Shown here in pieces: positions 1-7,583 of a stretch of DNA of 64,000 bases. Position 1 is the stretch's first letter. Each line of letters starts with the position of its first letter. The translations under genes and the position numbers were made by a program. This stretch comes from a virus. The notes under the pieces were generated by a model. That model did not search any database. It was not told where the DNA came from and worked only from the letters and a program-made list of their open reading frames with translations. Location: IMG/VR virus record IMGVR_UViG_3300047392_000164, positions 1-64,000 of that record. One strand, 5' to 3'.

Positions 1-78
1 ATTCAGCGTACTCCATCAAAAAGATTGAGTGAAGCCTCTATCGCGGCTTTTCAGAATTTTCTGCAGAATCTGAAATAA
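1..78 (+). CDS. C-terminal end of an upstream gene (probably prohead protease gp21)
   Basis: Frame 1 is open from the window edge to a TAA at 76-78, giving 25 residues ending ...NFLQNLK. The stop is followed by 49 bases and then the scaffold gene. In T4-like phages the gene directly before gp22 is the prohead protease gene 21, so this is probably its tail. That call rests on position only; too little protein is visible to recognise a domain. Confidence 0.6.
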   Translation: MQRTPSKRLSEASIAAFQNFLQNLK

Positions 79-127
79 ATAAATAGATAAATAATTATAG
101 AACTCATCCAGTTAATAGGAGAACACG

Positions 128-1069
128 ATGTCTATCGAACAAAAAATTGCTGCACTTCTTGAAGAATCAAAGAAGTTGCAAGCAGAAGAAGCAAAAGCGG
201 TTACGCTTACACAAGAAGAGTATGATGCATTGACTGAAGAAGACAAAGCACAATACGAACTCGTTGAAGGTGTTGCTACTAAGAAAGAAGAAATTGCTAT
301 TGAAGAAGTAGCAATCGAAGAAGCTGTTGAAGAAGTTAAAGAAGAGTTGAAAGTTGACGTCTCTGAAGATGTTGCTGCTCTTATTAACGGTGAAGAACTA
401 ACAGAAGAATTTAAAACTAAAGCTGCTACAATTTTTGAAGCTGCTGTAGTTACTCGTGTCAAGGCAGAAGTTGCTAAGATCGAAGAAGAGTTTGATACTA
501 AACTTGCTGAGCAAGTCGAGTCAATCAAAGAGGGTCTCGTTGAAAAAGTTGATGGATATCTCAATTATGTAGTTGAGCAGTGGATGACAGATAATGAACT
601 TGCCCTTGAACATGGTATGAAGACTGAAATCATGGAAAGCTTTGTTGCTGGCATGAAGGGTCTATTCGAACAACACTATATCGATATTCCTGAAGAAAAG
701 TTTGACGTTCTTGGCGATTTGCAAGAAGAAGCAGAGTCTACAAAGGCTAAGCTTGACGAGCAATTGGCTGCTAATGTTGAATTGACTAAACAGATCAATG
801 AGATGAAACGTGTTGCTGCAATCGCAGAGCAATCTGCTGGTATGGCTGACACTGATGCAGAAAAGTTTTCCGGCCTAGCCGAAGAACTTGCATATGAAGA
901 TGCAGAGTCTTTTAAGACAAAGCTTCAGACCATTAAAGAAAATTATTTTGGTAAGAAGACAACTGTTAGCGTTAGCTCTGTTGTCACCGATGAACCTGTG
1001 CAATTAGAAGAAGATGTCAAGTCTGTTGATCCAGTCATGGCAGGTTACCTAAAAGCACTAAACAAATAA
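128..1069 (+). CDS. gp22: Prohead core scaffold protein
   Basis: This 313-residue protein is very acidic and rich in Glu, Lys and Ala, with long predicted coiled coils, as expected for the T4 gp22 scaffold. It builds the internal core around which gp23 assembles and is then degraded by the gp21 protease. The C-terminal stretch around residues 245-275 (FSGLAEELAYEDAESF, IKENYFG) closely resembles T4 gp22. It starts at an ATG eight bases after AGGAG and lies directly upstream of the capsid gene, the canonical order 21-22-23. No obvious oddity. Confidence 0.95.
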   Translation: MSIEQKIAALLEESKKLQAEEAKAVTLTQEEYDALTEEDKAQYELVEGVATKKEEIAIEEVAIEEAVEEVKEELKVDVSEDVAALINGEELTEEFKTKAATIFEAAVVTRVKAEVAKIEEEFDTKLAEQVESIKEGLVEKVDGYLNYVVEQWMTDNELALEHGMKTEIMESFVAGMKGLFEQHYIDIPEEKFDVLGDLQEEAESTKAKLDEQLAANVELTKQINEMKRVAAIAEQSAGMADTDAEKFSGLAEELAYEDAESFKTKLQTIKENYFGKKTTVSVSSVVTDEPVQLEEDVKSVDPVMAGYLKALNK

Positions 1070-1090
1070 ACATCCACAAAGGAAAATAAA

Positions 1091-2362
1091 ATGACTACAC
1101 GTCCAGAACTAGTTAAAAAGTGGGCTCCGATTCTCGAGTCCGCACAAGCTCCAGCATTCAAAGATGACTATCGTCGTCAAGTGACTGCTCAACTTCTTGA
1201 GAACCAAGAAGCAGCAATGAAACAAAGCGCTCAAGCTTTGAACGAAATTGCTAACGTCGGTGGTGACGGTGTTGCTCTAGGCGGCGCTGGTACTAACGCA
1301 AACATGGCTGGTTACGATCCAGTATTGATCGCAATGGTCCGTCGTGCAGCTCCACAGATGATCGCTTATGACATCGCTGGTGTTCAGCCAATGACACAAC
1401 CTACAGGTTTGATCTTCGCAATGAAGAGCAAGTATGCTACCCAAGACGGTACAGAAGCTCTTTTCAACGAAGCAGACACTGACTTCTCCGGTCGTGGTAC
1501 CCACGCTGGTTCTAACCCAGTTGATGGTTCTTACACAACTGGTCAAGGCCTAACGACAGCTACTGCTGAAGACTTGGGTGCAGGTACTGCATTCGGTCAA
1601 ATGGCATTCAGCATCGAAAAGACAACTGTTACTGCTCAAACACGTGCTCTACGTGCTGAGTACACAGTTGAATTGGCACAAGACTTGAAAGCAGTTCATG
1701 GTCTTGACGCTGAAGGCGAATTGTCCAACATCCTTTCCAGCGAAATCTTGAACGAAATCAACCGTGAAGTTGTTCGTAAGGTTTACACTGCTGCTAAGGT
1801 TGGTGCTCAAGCTGGTACAGCAACTGCTGGTACCTTTGACTTGGACGTTGATTCTAACGGCCGTTGGTCTGTTGAAAAATTCAAGGGCCTAATGTTCCAA
1901 ATCGAACGTGAAGCTAACGCTATTGCTCAGACAACACGTCGTGGCCGTGGTAACTTCTTGATCTGTTCTTCTGATGTGGCTTCCGCATTGGCAATGGCAG
2001 GTGTTCTTGATTATGCTCCTGCATTGTCTACAGGTCTAAACGTTGACGAATCCAGCACAACTTTTGCTGGTATCCTAAACGGTAAGTACAAAGTGTATGT
2101 TGATCCATACAGTGCTAACGCTAACGCTTCTAACGCTACTCAGTTCTTCTGCGTAGGTTACAAGGGTTCTTCCGCATATGATGCTGGTTTGTTCTACTGC
2201 CCATACGTTCCACTAGAGAAAGTACGTGCTATCGACCCAGCTACATTCCAACCAAAGATTGGTTTCAAGACTCGCTACGGTATGGTTGCAAACCCATTCA
2301 CTAGCTTGAACTCTGGCACCAACATCTATTACCGCAAGGTAGCAGTTACCAACTTGATGTAA
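1091..2362 (+). CDS. gp23: Major capsid protein
   Basis: The 423-residue product is the T4 gp23 major head protein. It has an N-terminal prosequence of about 52 residues; L50-N-E52 followed by IANVGGDG matches the gp21 cleavage rule (L/I-x-E) and the IGGD-like mature N terminus of T4 gp23. Later HK97-fold segments (RAAPQMIAYDIAGVQPM, FKTRYGMVANPF) are typical. T4 gp23 has 521 residues; the shorter length suggests the extra insertion domain of T4 is absent, as in marine relatives. AAGGA precedes the ATG by seven bases. Tandem terminators follow, fitting a very highly expressed late gene. Confidence 0.97.
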   Translation: MTTRPELVKKWAPILESAQAPAFKDDYRRQVTAQLLENQEAAMKQSAQALNEIANVGGDGVALGGAGTNANMAGYDPVLIAMVRRAAPQMIAYDIAGVQPMTQPTGLIFAMKSKYATQDGTEALFNEADTDFSGRGTHAGSNPVDGSYTTGQGLTTATAEDLGAGTAFGQMAFSIEKTTVTAQTRALRAEYTVELAQDLKAVHGLDAEGELSNILSSEILNEINREVVRKVYTAAKVGAQAGTATAGTFDLDVDSNGRWSVEKFKGLMFQIEREANAIAQTTRRGRGNFLICSSDVASALAMAGVLDYAPALSTGLNVDESSTTFAGILNGKYKVYVDPYSANANASNATQFFCVGYKGSSAYDAGLFYCPYVPLEKVRAIDPATFQPKIGFKTRYGMVANPFTSLNSGTNIYYRKVAVTNLM

Positions 2363-2374
2363 TCAAGTGGCAAT

Positions 2375-2421
2375 CTCCCTTCGGGGAGGTTTTAACAGGG
2401 ACTCTTCGGAGTCCCTTTTTT
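2375..2421 (+). terminator. Tandem TTCG-loop terminators after gp23
   Basis: Two hairpins lie back to back. 2375-2388 is CTCCC-TTCG-GGGAG followed by TTTT. 2398-2415 is GGGACTC-TTCG-GAGTCCC followed by six T residues (2416-2421). The second is a strong rho-independent terminator. Both use the stable C(UUCG)G tetraloop seen in other terminators of this window. Confidence 0.93.
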
Positions 2422-2425
2422 GTTT

Positions 2426-2433
2426 TATAAATA
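2426..2433 (+). promoter_or_regulatory. T4-type late promoter TATAAATA
   Basis: Exact TATAAATA box, the T4 late promoter consensus recognised by gp55, lies five bases after the gp23 terminator. It is only five bases ahead of the ATG of the next gene, so a start about 6-7 bases downstream would give a leaderless or nearly leaderless message. Confidence 0.7.
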
Positions 2434-2438
2434 GTAAT

Positions 2439-2975
2439 ATGACCAATAGAACACTCACCTGTCCAGTGCCAGAAAACATCAATCCGTTATCACCTAATGG
2501 ATATATGTTCTCGCTCGCACGTCTTCCAGACTTAAGCTTCTTTTGCCAAGAGGTATCGTTACCTGCGATCACTCTTCCTGAAGCAACTCAGTTAACGCCT
2601 TTCACTAAGGTTCCACTATCCGGCGATCAGATTGATTTTGATACTCTACGAGTTCAATTCTTGGTTGATGAAAAGATGGCGAACTATCGTGCAATTCATG
2701 ATTGGATTGTAGGTCTTGGTTTCCCTGAGAACAATGCTCAATATACATATGAAATTGGAAACAACGCTGTCCCAGGATTAAGCGAAGTTGCTCAATCTTC
2801 TTCAGATGCTTCACTTGTAATTCTAGGCAATAACAATACACCTATTCAAGTAATTCAATTTGCTGATTGTGTTCCTGAAAGCTTAGAGAGTATTACCTTT
2901 GCTTCAACTAATCAAGACGTTCAGTACTTGATTGGAAGTTGCTCATTTAGATACAGCTACTACAAATTCATTTAA
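2439..2975 (+). CDS. Probable gp3-like tail completion protein (tail-tube fold)
   Basis: The 178-residue product has the sequence pattern of the T4 gp19/gp3 family. An N-terminal strand region (GYMFSLARLPDLSFFCQEV) is followed by SLPAITLPE, a proline-rich PFTKVPL segment, then LRVQFLVDEKMANYRAIHDWI. Its length matches T4 gp3 (176 aa), and in related phages gene 3 lies between gp23 and uvsY, exactly as here. T4 gp3 caps the tail tube. An in-frame reading upstream to 2367 would run through the terminators, so the ATG at 2439 was chosen; it has no Shine-Dalgarno sequence. A gp19-like tube paralogue is the alternative. Confidence 0.65.
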   Translation: MTNRTLTCPVPENINPLSPNGYMFSLARLPDLSFFCQEVSLPAITLPEATQLTPFTKVPLSGDQIDFDTLRVQFLVDEKMANYRAIHDWIVGLGFPENNAQYTYEIGNNAVPGLSEVAQSSSDASLVILGNNNTPIQVIQFADCVPESLESITFASTNQDVQYLIGSCSFRYSYYKFI

Positions 2976-2976
2976 T

Positions 2977-3005
2977 TGTACAATCTTTTTGATCTATGAT
3001 AGAAT
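2977..3005 (+). promoter_or_regulatory. Early-type promoter for uvsY
   Basis: TGTACA (2977-2982), a 17-base spacer, then TAGAAT (3000-3005). The -10 region is flanked by the inverted repeat GATCTA / TAGATC (2991-2996 and 3004-3009). The -35 sits just after the preceding stop codon. Confidence 0.65.
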
Positions 3006-3026
3006 AGATCAATTTGGAGATATATT

Positions 3027-3464
3027 ATGACCCTTGACGAACTACACGATTTGTGGGATGTAGACTGTGTTATTAGCGAAGATCACCTTGACCGTGAATC
3101 CGTTAAGACACCTAACCTACACTCAAAATATCTACGTTACTTAATCAACCACAAGATTAAACTTGCTGCGTTGCAATCAGAGTACAACACCCTACGCCAA
3201 AAGAAATTTCGCTACTATCGTGGTGAAATGAATAAGGTCGAACTTGAAGAACTCAAGTGGACTCAATGGCAAGGCGTTAAACCTCTCAAGAATGAGATGG
3301 AAGAATTCCTTGAAGGTGATACAGACTTAAATCGTATCAACATTAAGTGTGAATATATAAAAGGTATGATCGAGGCTTTGGAGTCAATCCTTAACCAGAT
3401 CAAATCACGTGATTGGCAAATTCGTAATGCCATTAATTGGAAGCAGTTTGTAGCAGGTTCGTAA
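3027..3464 (+). CDS. uvsY: UvsY recombination mediator
   Basis: The 145-residue product matches T4 UvsY (137 aa) in length and pattern: an N-terminal L-x-x-L-x-x-x-W-x-x-D segment, a helical core with LHSKYLRYLINHKIKLAAL, the YYRG motif near residue 64, and a C terminus IKSRDWQIRNAINWKQF. UvsY loads UvsX recombinase onto gp32-coated single-stranded DNA. It is followed by uvsW with a TAATG stop/start overlap, the normal T4-like order. GGAG lies eight bases before the ATG. Confidence 0.92.
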   Translation: MTLDELHDLWDVDCVISEDHLDRESVKTPNLHSKYLRYLINHKIKLAALQSEYNTLRQKKFRYYRGEMNKVELEELKWTQWQGVKPLKNEMEEFLEGDTDLNRINIKCEYIKGMIEALESILNQIKSRDWQIRNAINWKQFVAGS

Positions 3465-4945
3465 TGATTACTATTGAAAAAATAAATGAAGTGCATCTGA
3501 GAGTTTACACAGATCCTGGAATCGCCCAAGAGATCTCTGAATTCTTTACGTTTGAAATGCCAGGTGCACGTTTCACACCACAGTACAGAGCTAAACTGTG
3601 GGACGGTAAGATCCGTATGTTCGACCTGCATCGTAAGACTTTGTATGTAGGTCTCCTTAAGTATCTTCTAGAATTTGCTGAACGCAATGAATACGAAGTA
3701 AAGCTTACATCAGACTTTCTACCAAAGCAACAGATCACTCCAGAAGAAGTCATGTCGTTTGCCAAGTGGTTAAACCCATGTTCTCGCGGTGAGCCTATCG
3801 AAATCTATGATTACCAAGTCGAAGCAGTAGCCCACGCTATTAATGAGAAGCGCTGTTTGTTATTGTCTCCTACAGCTTCAGGTAAGTCATTCATCATTTA
3901 CACTACCATGAGATATCATCTTGAACATGGTCGCAAGTGTATTATCATCGTTCCAACAACATCTCTTGTAGAGCAACTCTACGCTGACTTTGAAGATTAT
4001 TCAAGCGTCAATGGTTGGAAGACTTCAAAGCATTGCCAAAAGTTATACAGTGGATTCACTAAGGATGTTTCGCATAACGTTCTTATTACCACATGGCAAT
4101 CTATCTACAAGCAACCAGGAAATTGGTTCAAGCAGTTTGATGTTATCTTTGGCGATGAAGCTCATAACTTTAAAGCTAAATCTCTTACTTCTGTTATGGA
4201 GAAACTATCCTCAACTGAGTATAGAACAGGAACTACAGGAACGATTGACAATAAGAAAGTTCACAAGCTTGTTCTTGAAGGAGTGTTTGGCGCTGTCCAT
4301 AAGGTAATTACTACTAAGCAACTAATGGATTCTAATAGAGTCGCTAAGCTTAAGATCACTGCTCTCCTCTTGAAATACGACGATGTAACACGTAAGATCG
4401 TGAATAAGTCTACATACCAAGAAGAGATGGACTTCATTGTTAAGCACGAGAAGAGAAATAAATTTATTCGTAACCTCGCTTTGAATAGTGAAGGTAATAC
4501 GTTGGTGCTATTCCAGTACGTAGCCAAGCATGGACGTACGCTCTATGAAATGATTAAAGAGAAAGCCCATGATAAGCGTAAGGTGTTCTTCATCTATGGA
4601 GGAACCGATGTTGAAGCTCGTGAAGCTGCACGTAAGATCATGGAAAACGAAACAGATGCTATTGCTATCGCATCCTTCGGCGTATTCTCTACAGGTATTA
4701 ACATACCTTCTATCGAAAACGTTATCTTTGCTTCTCCTAGTAAGTCAAAGATTCGTAATCTTCAATCTATCGGACGTGGACTACGTCTAAAGAACGGAAA
4801 GACTCATTGTAATCTGTATGATATTGCTGACGACTTCAAGTATAAGTCTTGGAAGAATCATACGATTGGTCACTTCGCTGAAAGATTGAAGATCTATTCC
4901 GAAGAACAATTTGACTATAAGATCGTAGAGGTGCCAATTGAATGA
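3464..4945 (+). CDS. uvsW: UvsW RNA-DNA / branched-DNA helicase
   Basis: The 493-residue protein is an SF2 helicase matching T4 UvsW (503 aa). The N-terminal double-stranded-DNA-binding part (FFTFEMPGARFTPQYRAKLWDGKIRM) is followed by a Walker A-type SPTASGKSF near residue 140, a DEAH-type GDEAH box, the TGTTGT motif III and a C-terminal helicase domain with FSTGINIPS and SIGRGLRLK (motif VI). UvsW unwinds R-loops and recombination intermediates and helps switch origin to recombination-dependent replication. Its ATG overlaps the uvsY stop (TAATG), so the two are translationally coupled. Confidence 0.95.
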   Translation: MITIEKINEVHLRVYTDPGIAQEISEFFTFEMPGARFTPQYRAKLWDGKIRMFDLHRKTLYVGLLKYLLEFAERNEYEVKLTSDFLPKQQITPEEVMSFAKWLNPCSRGEPIEIYDYQVEAVAHAINEKRCLLLSPTASGKSFIIYTTMRYHLEHGRKCIIIVPTTSLVEQLYADFEDYSSVNGWKTSKHCQKLYSGFTKDVSHNVLITTWQSIYKQPGNWFKQFDVIFGDEAHNFKAKSLTSVMEKLSSTEYRTGTTGTIDNKKVHKLVLEGVFGAVHKVITTKQLMDSNRVAKLKITALLLKYDDVTRKIVNKSTYQEEMDFIVKHEKRNKFIRNLALNSEGNTLVLFQYVAKHGRTLYEMIKEKAHDKRKVFFIYGGTDVEAREAARKIMENETDAIAIASFGVFSTGINIPSIENVIFASPSKSKIRNLQSIGRGLRLKNGKTHCNLYDIADDFKYKSWKNHTIGHFAERLKIYSEEQFDYKIVEVPIE

Positions 4946-5303
4946 GTACGTAGTATTAAAATTAACGTGTGGTGACATGATGCTTGCCACACTATTGAAC
5001 GAAACTGTAGATGGTGTAGTTTTATTAGACCCAATTAAGGTTACATCAGTGCCAATGGTCGTTGACGGAGAACCATCCGAACAGATTATTACAAATCCAT
5101 ATTGTGTATTCACACGAGAACGAAGCTTTACATTTAATCATAAAGACATTTTATATTGTAAGCCTCTAAATCCAATTATCGTAAAGTACTATCATAAACT
5201 TGTTCTCGCCTTTGGCGAGGAGAGAGTACAGATGGAAAATTTCTATAATGAAGAGAAGGATGTAGTAGAGAAGCAAGTCCTAAAGTCTACCAAGTTCCAT
5301 TAA
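4938..5303 (+). CDS. Small conserved phage protein, possibly Sm-like beta barrel
   Basis: A 121-residue protein of unknown function beginning inside the uvsW stop region. The N-terminal pattern (VVLKLTCGDMMLATLLNE...VVLLDPIKV) looks like a small five-stranded barrel of the Sm/Hfq type. It resembles the 102-residue product at 18057-18365 (VYRLISGEDIIASVEV...FSNPAQVV), so the two may be paralogues. The C terminus is charged and probably helical. Similar short proteins occur beside uvsW and the polymerase in marine T4-like phages. RNA binding is a guess only. Confidence 0.6.
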   Translation: MNEYVVLKLTCGDMMLATLLNETVDGVVLLDPIKVTSVPMVVDGEPSEQIITNPYCVFTRERSFTFNHKDILYCKPLNPIIVKYYHKLVLAFGEERVQMENFYNEEKDVVEKQVLKSTKFH

Positions 5304-5378
5304 TAGTTTGTAATACAGAGATACATTATAAAACACAAAGTACAATACGTGAAATCTAATTTCGTCTAACGATAAAAT

Positions 5379-5407
5379 TGTACAAACCGTATTCTTTGGT
5401 TTATAAT
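5379..5407 (+). promoter_or_regulatory. Early-type promoter for gp55 operon
   Basis: TGTACA (5379-5384), 17-base spacer, TATAAT (5402-5407), 27 bases before the gp55 start. A short dyad GTTT / AAAC surrounds the -10 box. Confidence 0.75.
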
Positions 5408-5433
5408 CGAAACATAATAACAACGGAGCTCCA

Positions 5434-5991
5434 ATGGCAACCCATTACGTGAACAATGCCGAGATGCTTGAATCAATCAAGCTATATAAGGCTAAATTAA
5501 AAGAAGCACGTGAAAATGGAACAGAGGAACCGCGTATTCCAGAATACCTTGGCGAGTGTGTTCTAAAGATCGCGACCAGACTATCCCATAAACACAACTT
5601 CATCAATTACTCATACCGAGATGATATGATTCTTGACGGTATTGAAAACTGTATTCAATGCATGAACAGTTTTGATCCTGAAAAATCATCTAATCCATTC
5701 TCGTATTTTACTCAAGTTATCTACTTTGCTTTCCTCCGTAGGATCGCTAAAGAAAAGAAGCAATCATATATCAAAGGTAAGCTAATTCAAGACTTAGCAT
5801 TTGAAACGTTTGAACTTCAAGATCATGATGATGACGGAGATTTTAGAAATGCTTATGCAGCTTTCATGCAACAGAATTCTACATTCGATGATTCATTCAT
5901 AAAGAGTAAAGAAAAGAAAGTCAAGAAGAAAGACGAACAATCACTTGAGAATTTCTTTGAGGAGCCTACGGAGGAGCCTAAAGATGAATGA
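5434..5991 (+). CDS. gp55: Late-promoter sigma factor
   Basis: The 185-residue product has the same length as T4 gp55 and the same sigma region-2 core: HYVNNAEMLESI, HKHNFINYSYRDDMILDGIENCI, FDPEKSSNPFSYFTQVIYFAFLRRIAKEKK. gp55 replaces sigma-70 on host RNA polymerase and recognises TATAAATA. Its C terminus carries SLENFF (residues 170-175), the equivalent of T4 SLDFLY that binds the gp45 sliding clamp and couples late transcription to replication. GGAG precedes the start. The stop overlaps the next start by eight bases. Confidence 0.95.
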   Translation: MATHYVNNAEMLESIKLYKAKLKEARENGTEEPRIPEYLGECVLKIATRLSHKHNFINYSYRDDMILDGIENCIQCMNSFDPEKSSNPFSYFTQVIYFAFLRRIAKEKKQSYIKGKLIQDLAFETFELQDHDDDGDFRNAYAAFMQQNSTFDDSFIKSKEKKVKKKDEQSLENFFEEPTEEPKDE

Positions 5992-6139
5992 AAAAGATTG
6001 GCTTGACAAAGTAGCAGTGGCAGCATCAGTGCATTGTGAAAATCCCAAAGTGGATGAAGTTCAAATTGATATGTTCATAGAGTTCTTATATAGAGTGTAT
6101 GGATATGAATACCTCTCAAATATAAGGAAACAAAAATGA
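5984..6139 (+). CDS. Small protein of unknown function
   Basis: A 51-residue product (MNEKDWLDKVAVAASVH...) mostly helical by composition. It starts within the end of gp55 (eight-base overlap, after GGAGGAGCC) and stops four bases into the next start, so it looks translated as part of the gp55-gp46 operon. No domain recognised. Confidence 0.7.
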   Translation: MNEKDWLDKVAVAASVHCENPKVDEVQIDMFIEFLYRVYGYEYLSNIRKQK

Positions 6140-6531
6140 AGGTAGGATTTACTTGTTCGTGTTTTGATTTGTTTCATGCTGGACACATTATGATGTTACG
6201 AGAAGCAAAGACACAATGCGATTATCTTATCGTAGGTCTACAAACAGATCCTACACTTGATCGTCCTGAAAAGAATAAACCTGTTCAATCAATCACAGAA
6301 CGTTTTGTACAACGATCAGCATGTAAGTATGTAGATGAGATCGTTGTATACGCAACTGAAAAAGATTTGGTAGATGTTCTCAATGCATTCCCAATTGATG
6401 TTCGTATTCTAGGTGAAGAATATCGTGAACGTTCATTCACTGGAAATGATATCGAAATGGAATTCTACTTTAATAAACGTCAACACAGTTTCAGTACAAC
6501 TGAACTACGTAATAGAATTAAATCAGCATGA
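6136..6531 (+). CDS. Cytidylyltransferase-like (HxGH) nucleotidyltransferase
   Basis: The 131-residue protein has the hallmarks of the TagD/glycerol-3-phosphate cytidylyltransferase family: GFTCSCFDLFHAGHIMML with H14-A-G-H17 (HxGH), and a C-terminal STTELRNRI matching the ISTTxLR signature. Length is typical of the family (about 130 aa). These enzymes join CTP to a phosphorylated alcohol; the substrate here is unknown. Such genes sit beside gp47/gp46 in other T4-like phages. Start and stop overlap neighbours by four bases. Confidence 0.85.
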   Translation: MKVGFTCSCFDLFHAGHIMMLREAKTQCDYLIVGLQTDPTLDRPEKNKPVQSITERFVQRSACKYVDEIVVYATEKDLVDVLNAFPIDVRILGEEYRERSFTGNDIEMEFYFNKRQHSFSTTELRNRIKSA

Positions 6532-7583
6532 AAGTAGCAATCATTACGGATCAACACTTTGGCGCTCGTAACGATAGCGTTCAATGTCTTGACTACTACG
6601 AAAAATTCTACAGCACTGTCTTCTTTCCAAAACTAGAAGAAGCTGAAATCAAACATATTCTAATCCTTGGTGATACCTTCGATCGTCGTAAGTTTATTAA
6701 CTTCAACACTCTTGCTCGTGCTAAGAAGATGTTCTTTGATAAAGCATATGATGCTGGTATTCTAATCACCATGATTGCAGGTAACCACGACACCTACTAT
6801 AAGAACACTAACGAAGTCAACAGTCCTGAATTAACATTGAATAGTTATGATAACATTGTCATTGTTACAAGACCAGAAACCGTTAACGTTCATGGTGTTC
6901 CAGTATGTTTTCTCCCTTGGATTTGTGCAGACAACTACACAGACTCAATGAATGAGATTAAAAATACTAAAGCTGAAATTTGTATGGGCCACCTTGAAAT
7001 CTCAGGGTTCTCAATGTATCGAGGAGTTGAATCACATGATGGATTATCTAAAGAATCGTTTAGTAAATTTGATATGGTATTCTCAGGACACTATCATCAT
7101 AAGTCTGACAACGGTCATGTATATTATCTCGGCAATCCTTACGAACTAACATGGCAAGATTACAACGATCCACGAGGCTTTCACCTCTTTGATCTTGAAA
7201 CTCGTACACTTGAATTTGTACAGAATCCTTATAGCCTATTTGAAAGATTTGAATATGATGATGCATCCTTTGATCCTGACGGTATTGATACTAGTTTTGT
7301 CAGCGACAAGTACGTCAAAATTATTGTTATCAACAAGTCAGACCTCTACAAATTTGATAAGTTCATCACACGAGTATATACAAAAAATCCACTAGAGGTT
7401 AAAATCGTAGAGAACTTCTCTGAATTCAGTGAGGGTCAGGTTGACGAGTCTATCAACCTTGAGGACACACTAAGTGTTCTATCGAATTACATCGACTCTG
7501 TTGAAACAGAAGTTGATAAAGATAAAGTAAAGAGCTTCATGAAATTGTTGTACACTGAAGCTCTCAATAAGGAAGTTGTTTAA
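6528..7583 (+). CDS. gp47: Recombination endonuclease subunit, Mre11-like
   Basis: The 351-residue protein is a calcineurin-type nuclease matching T4 gp47 (339 aa). Metal-binding motifs appear in order: TDQHFG (D8, H10), GDTFDRR, GNHD, and GHYHH. With gp46 it forms the SbcCD/Mre11-Rad50-type complex that resects DNA ends for recombination and degrades host DNA. The stop shares a base with the gp46 start (TAATG). Confidence 0.95.
   Translation: MKVAIITDQHFGARNDSVQCLDYYEKFYSTVFFPKLEEAEIKHILILGDTFDRRKFINFNTLARAKKMFFDKAYDAGILITMIAGNHDTYYKNTNEVNSPELTLNSYDNIVIVTRPETVNVHGVPVCFLPWICADNYTDSMNEIKNTKAEICMGHLEISGFSMYRGVESHDGLSKESFSKFDMVFSGHYHHKSDNGHVYYLGNPYELTWQDYNDPRGFHLFDLETRTLEFVQNPYSLFERFEYDDASFDPDGIDTSFVSDKYVKIIVINKSDLYKFDKFITRVYTKNPLEVKIVENFSEFSEGQVDESINLEDTLSVLSNYIDSVETEVDKDKVKSFMKLLYTEALNKEVV

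Noticed and set aside
79-100. A/T-rich AAATAAATA repeats before gp22 as a late promoter
   Set aside because: Contains only GATAAATA-type variants, no exact TATAAATA; the window edge prevents comparison.
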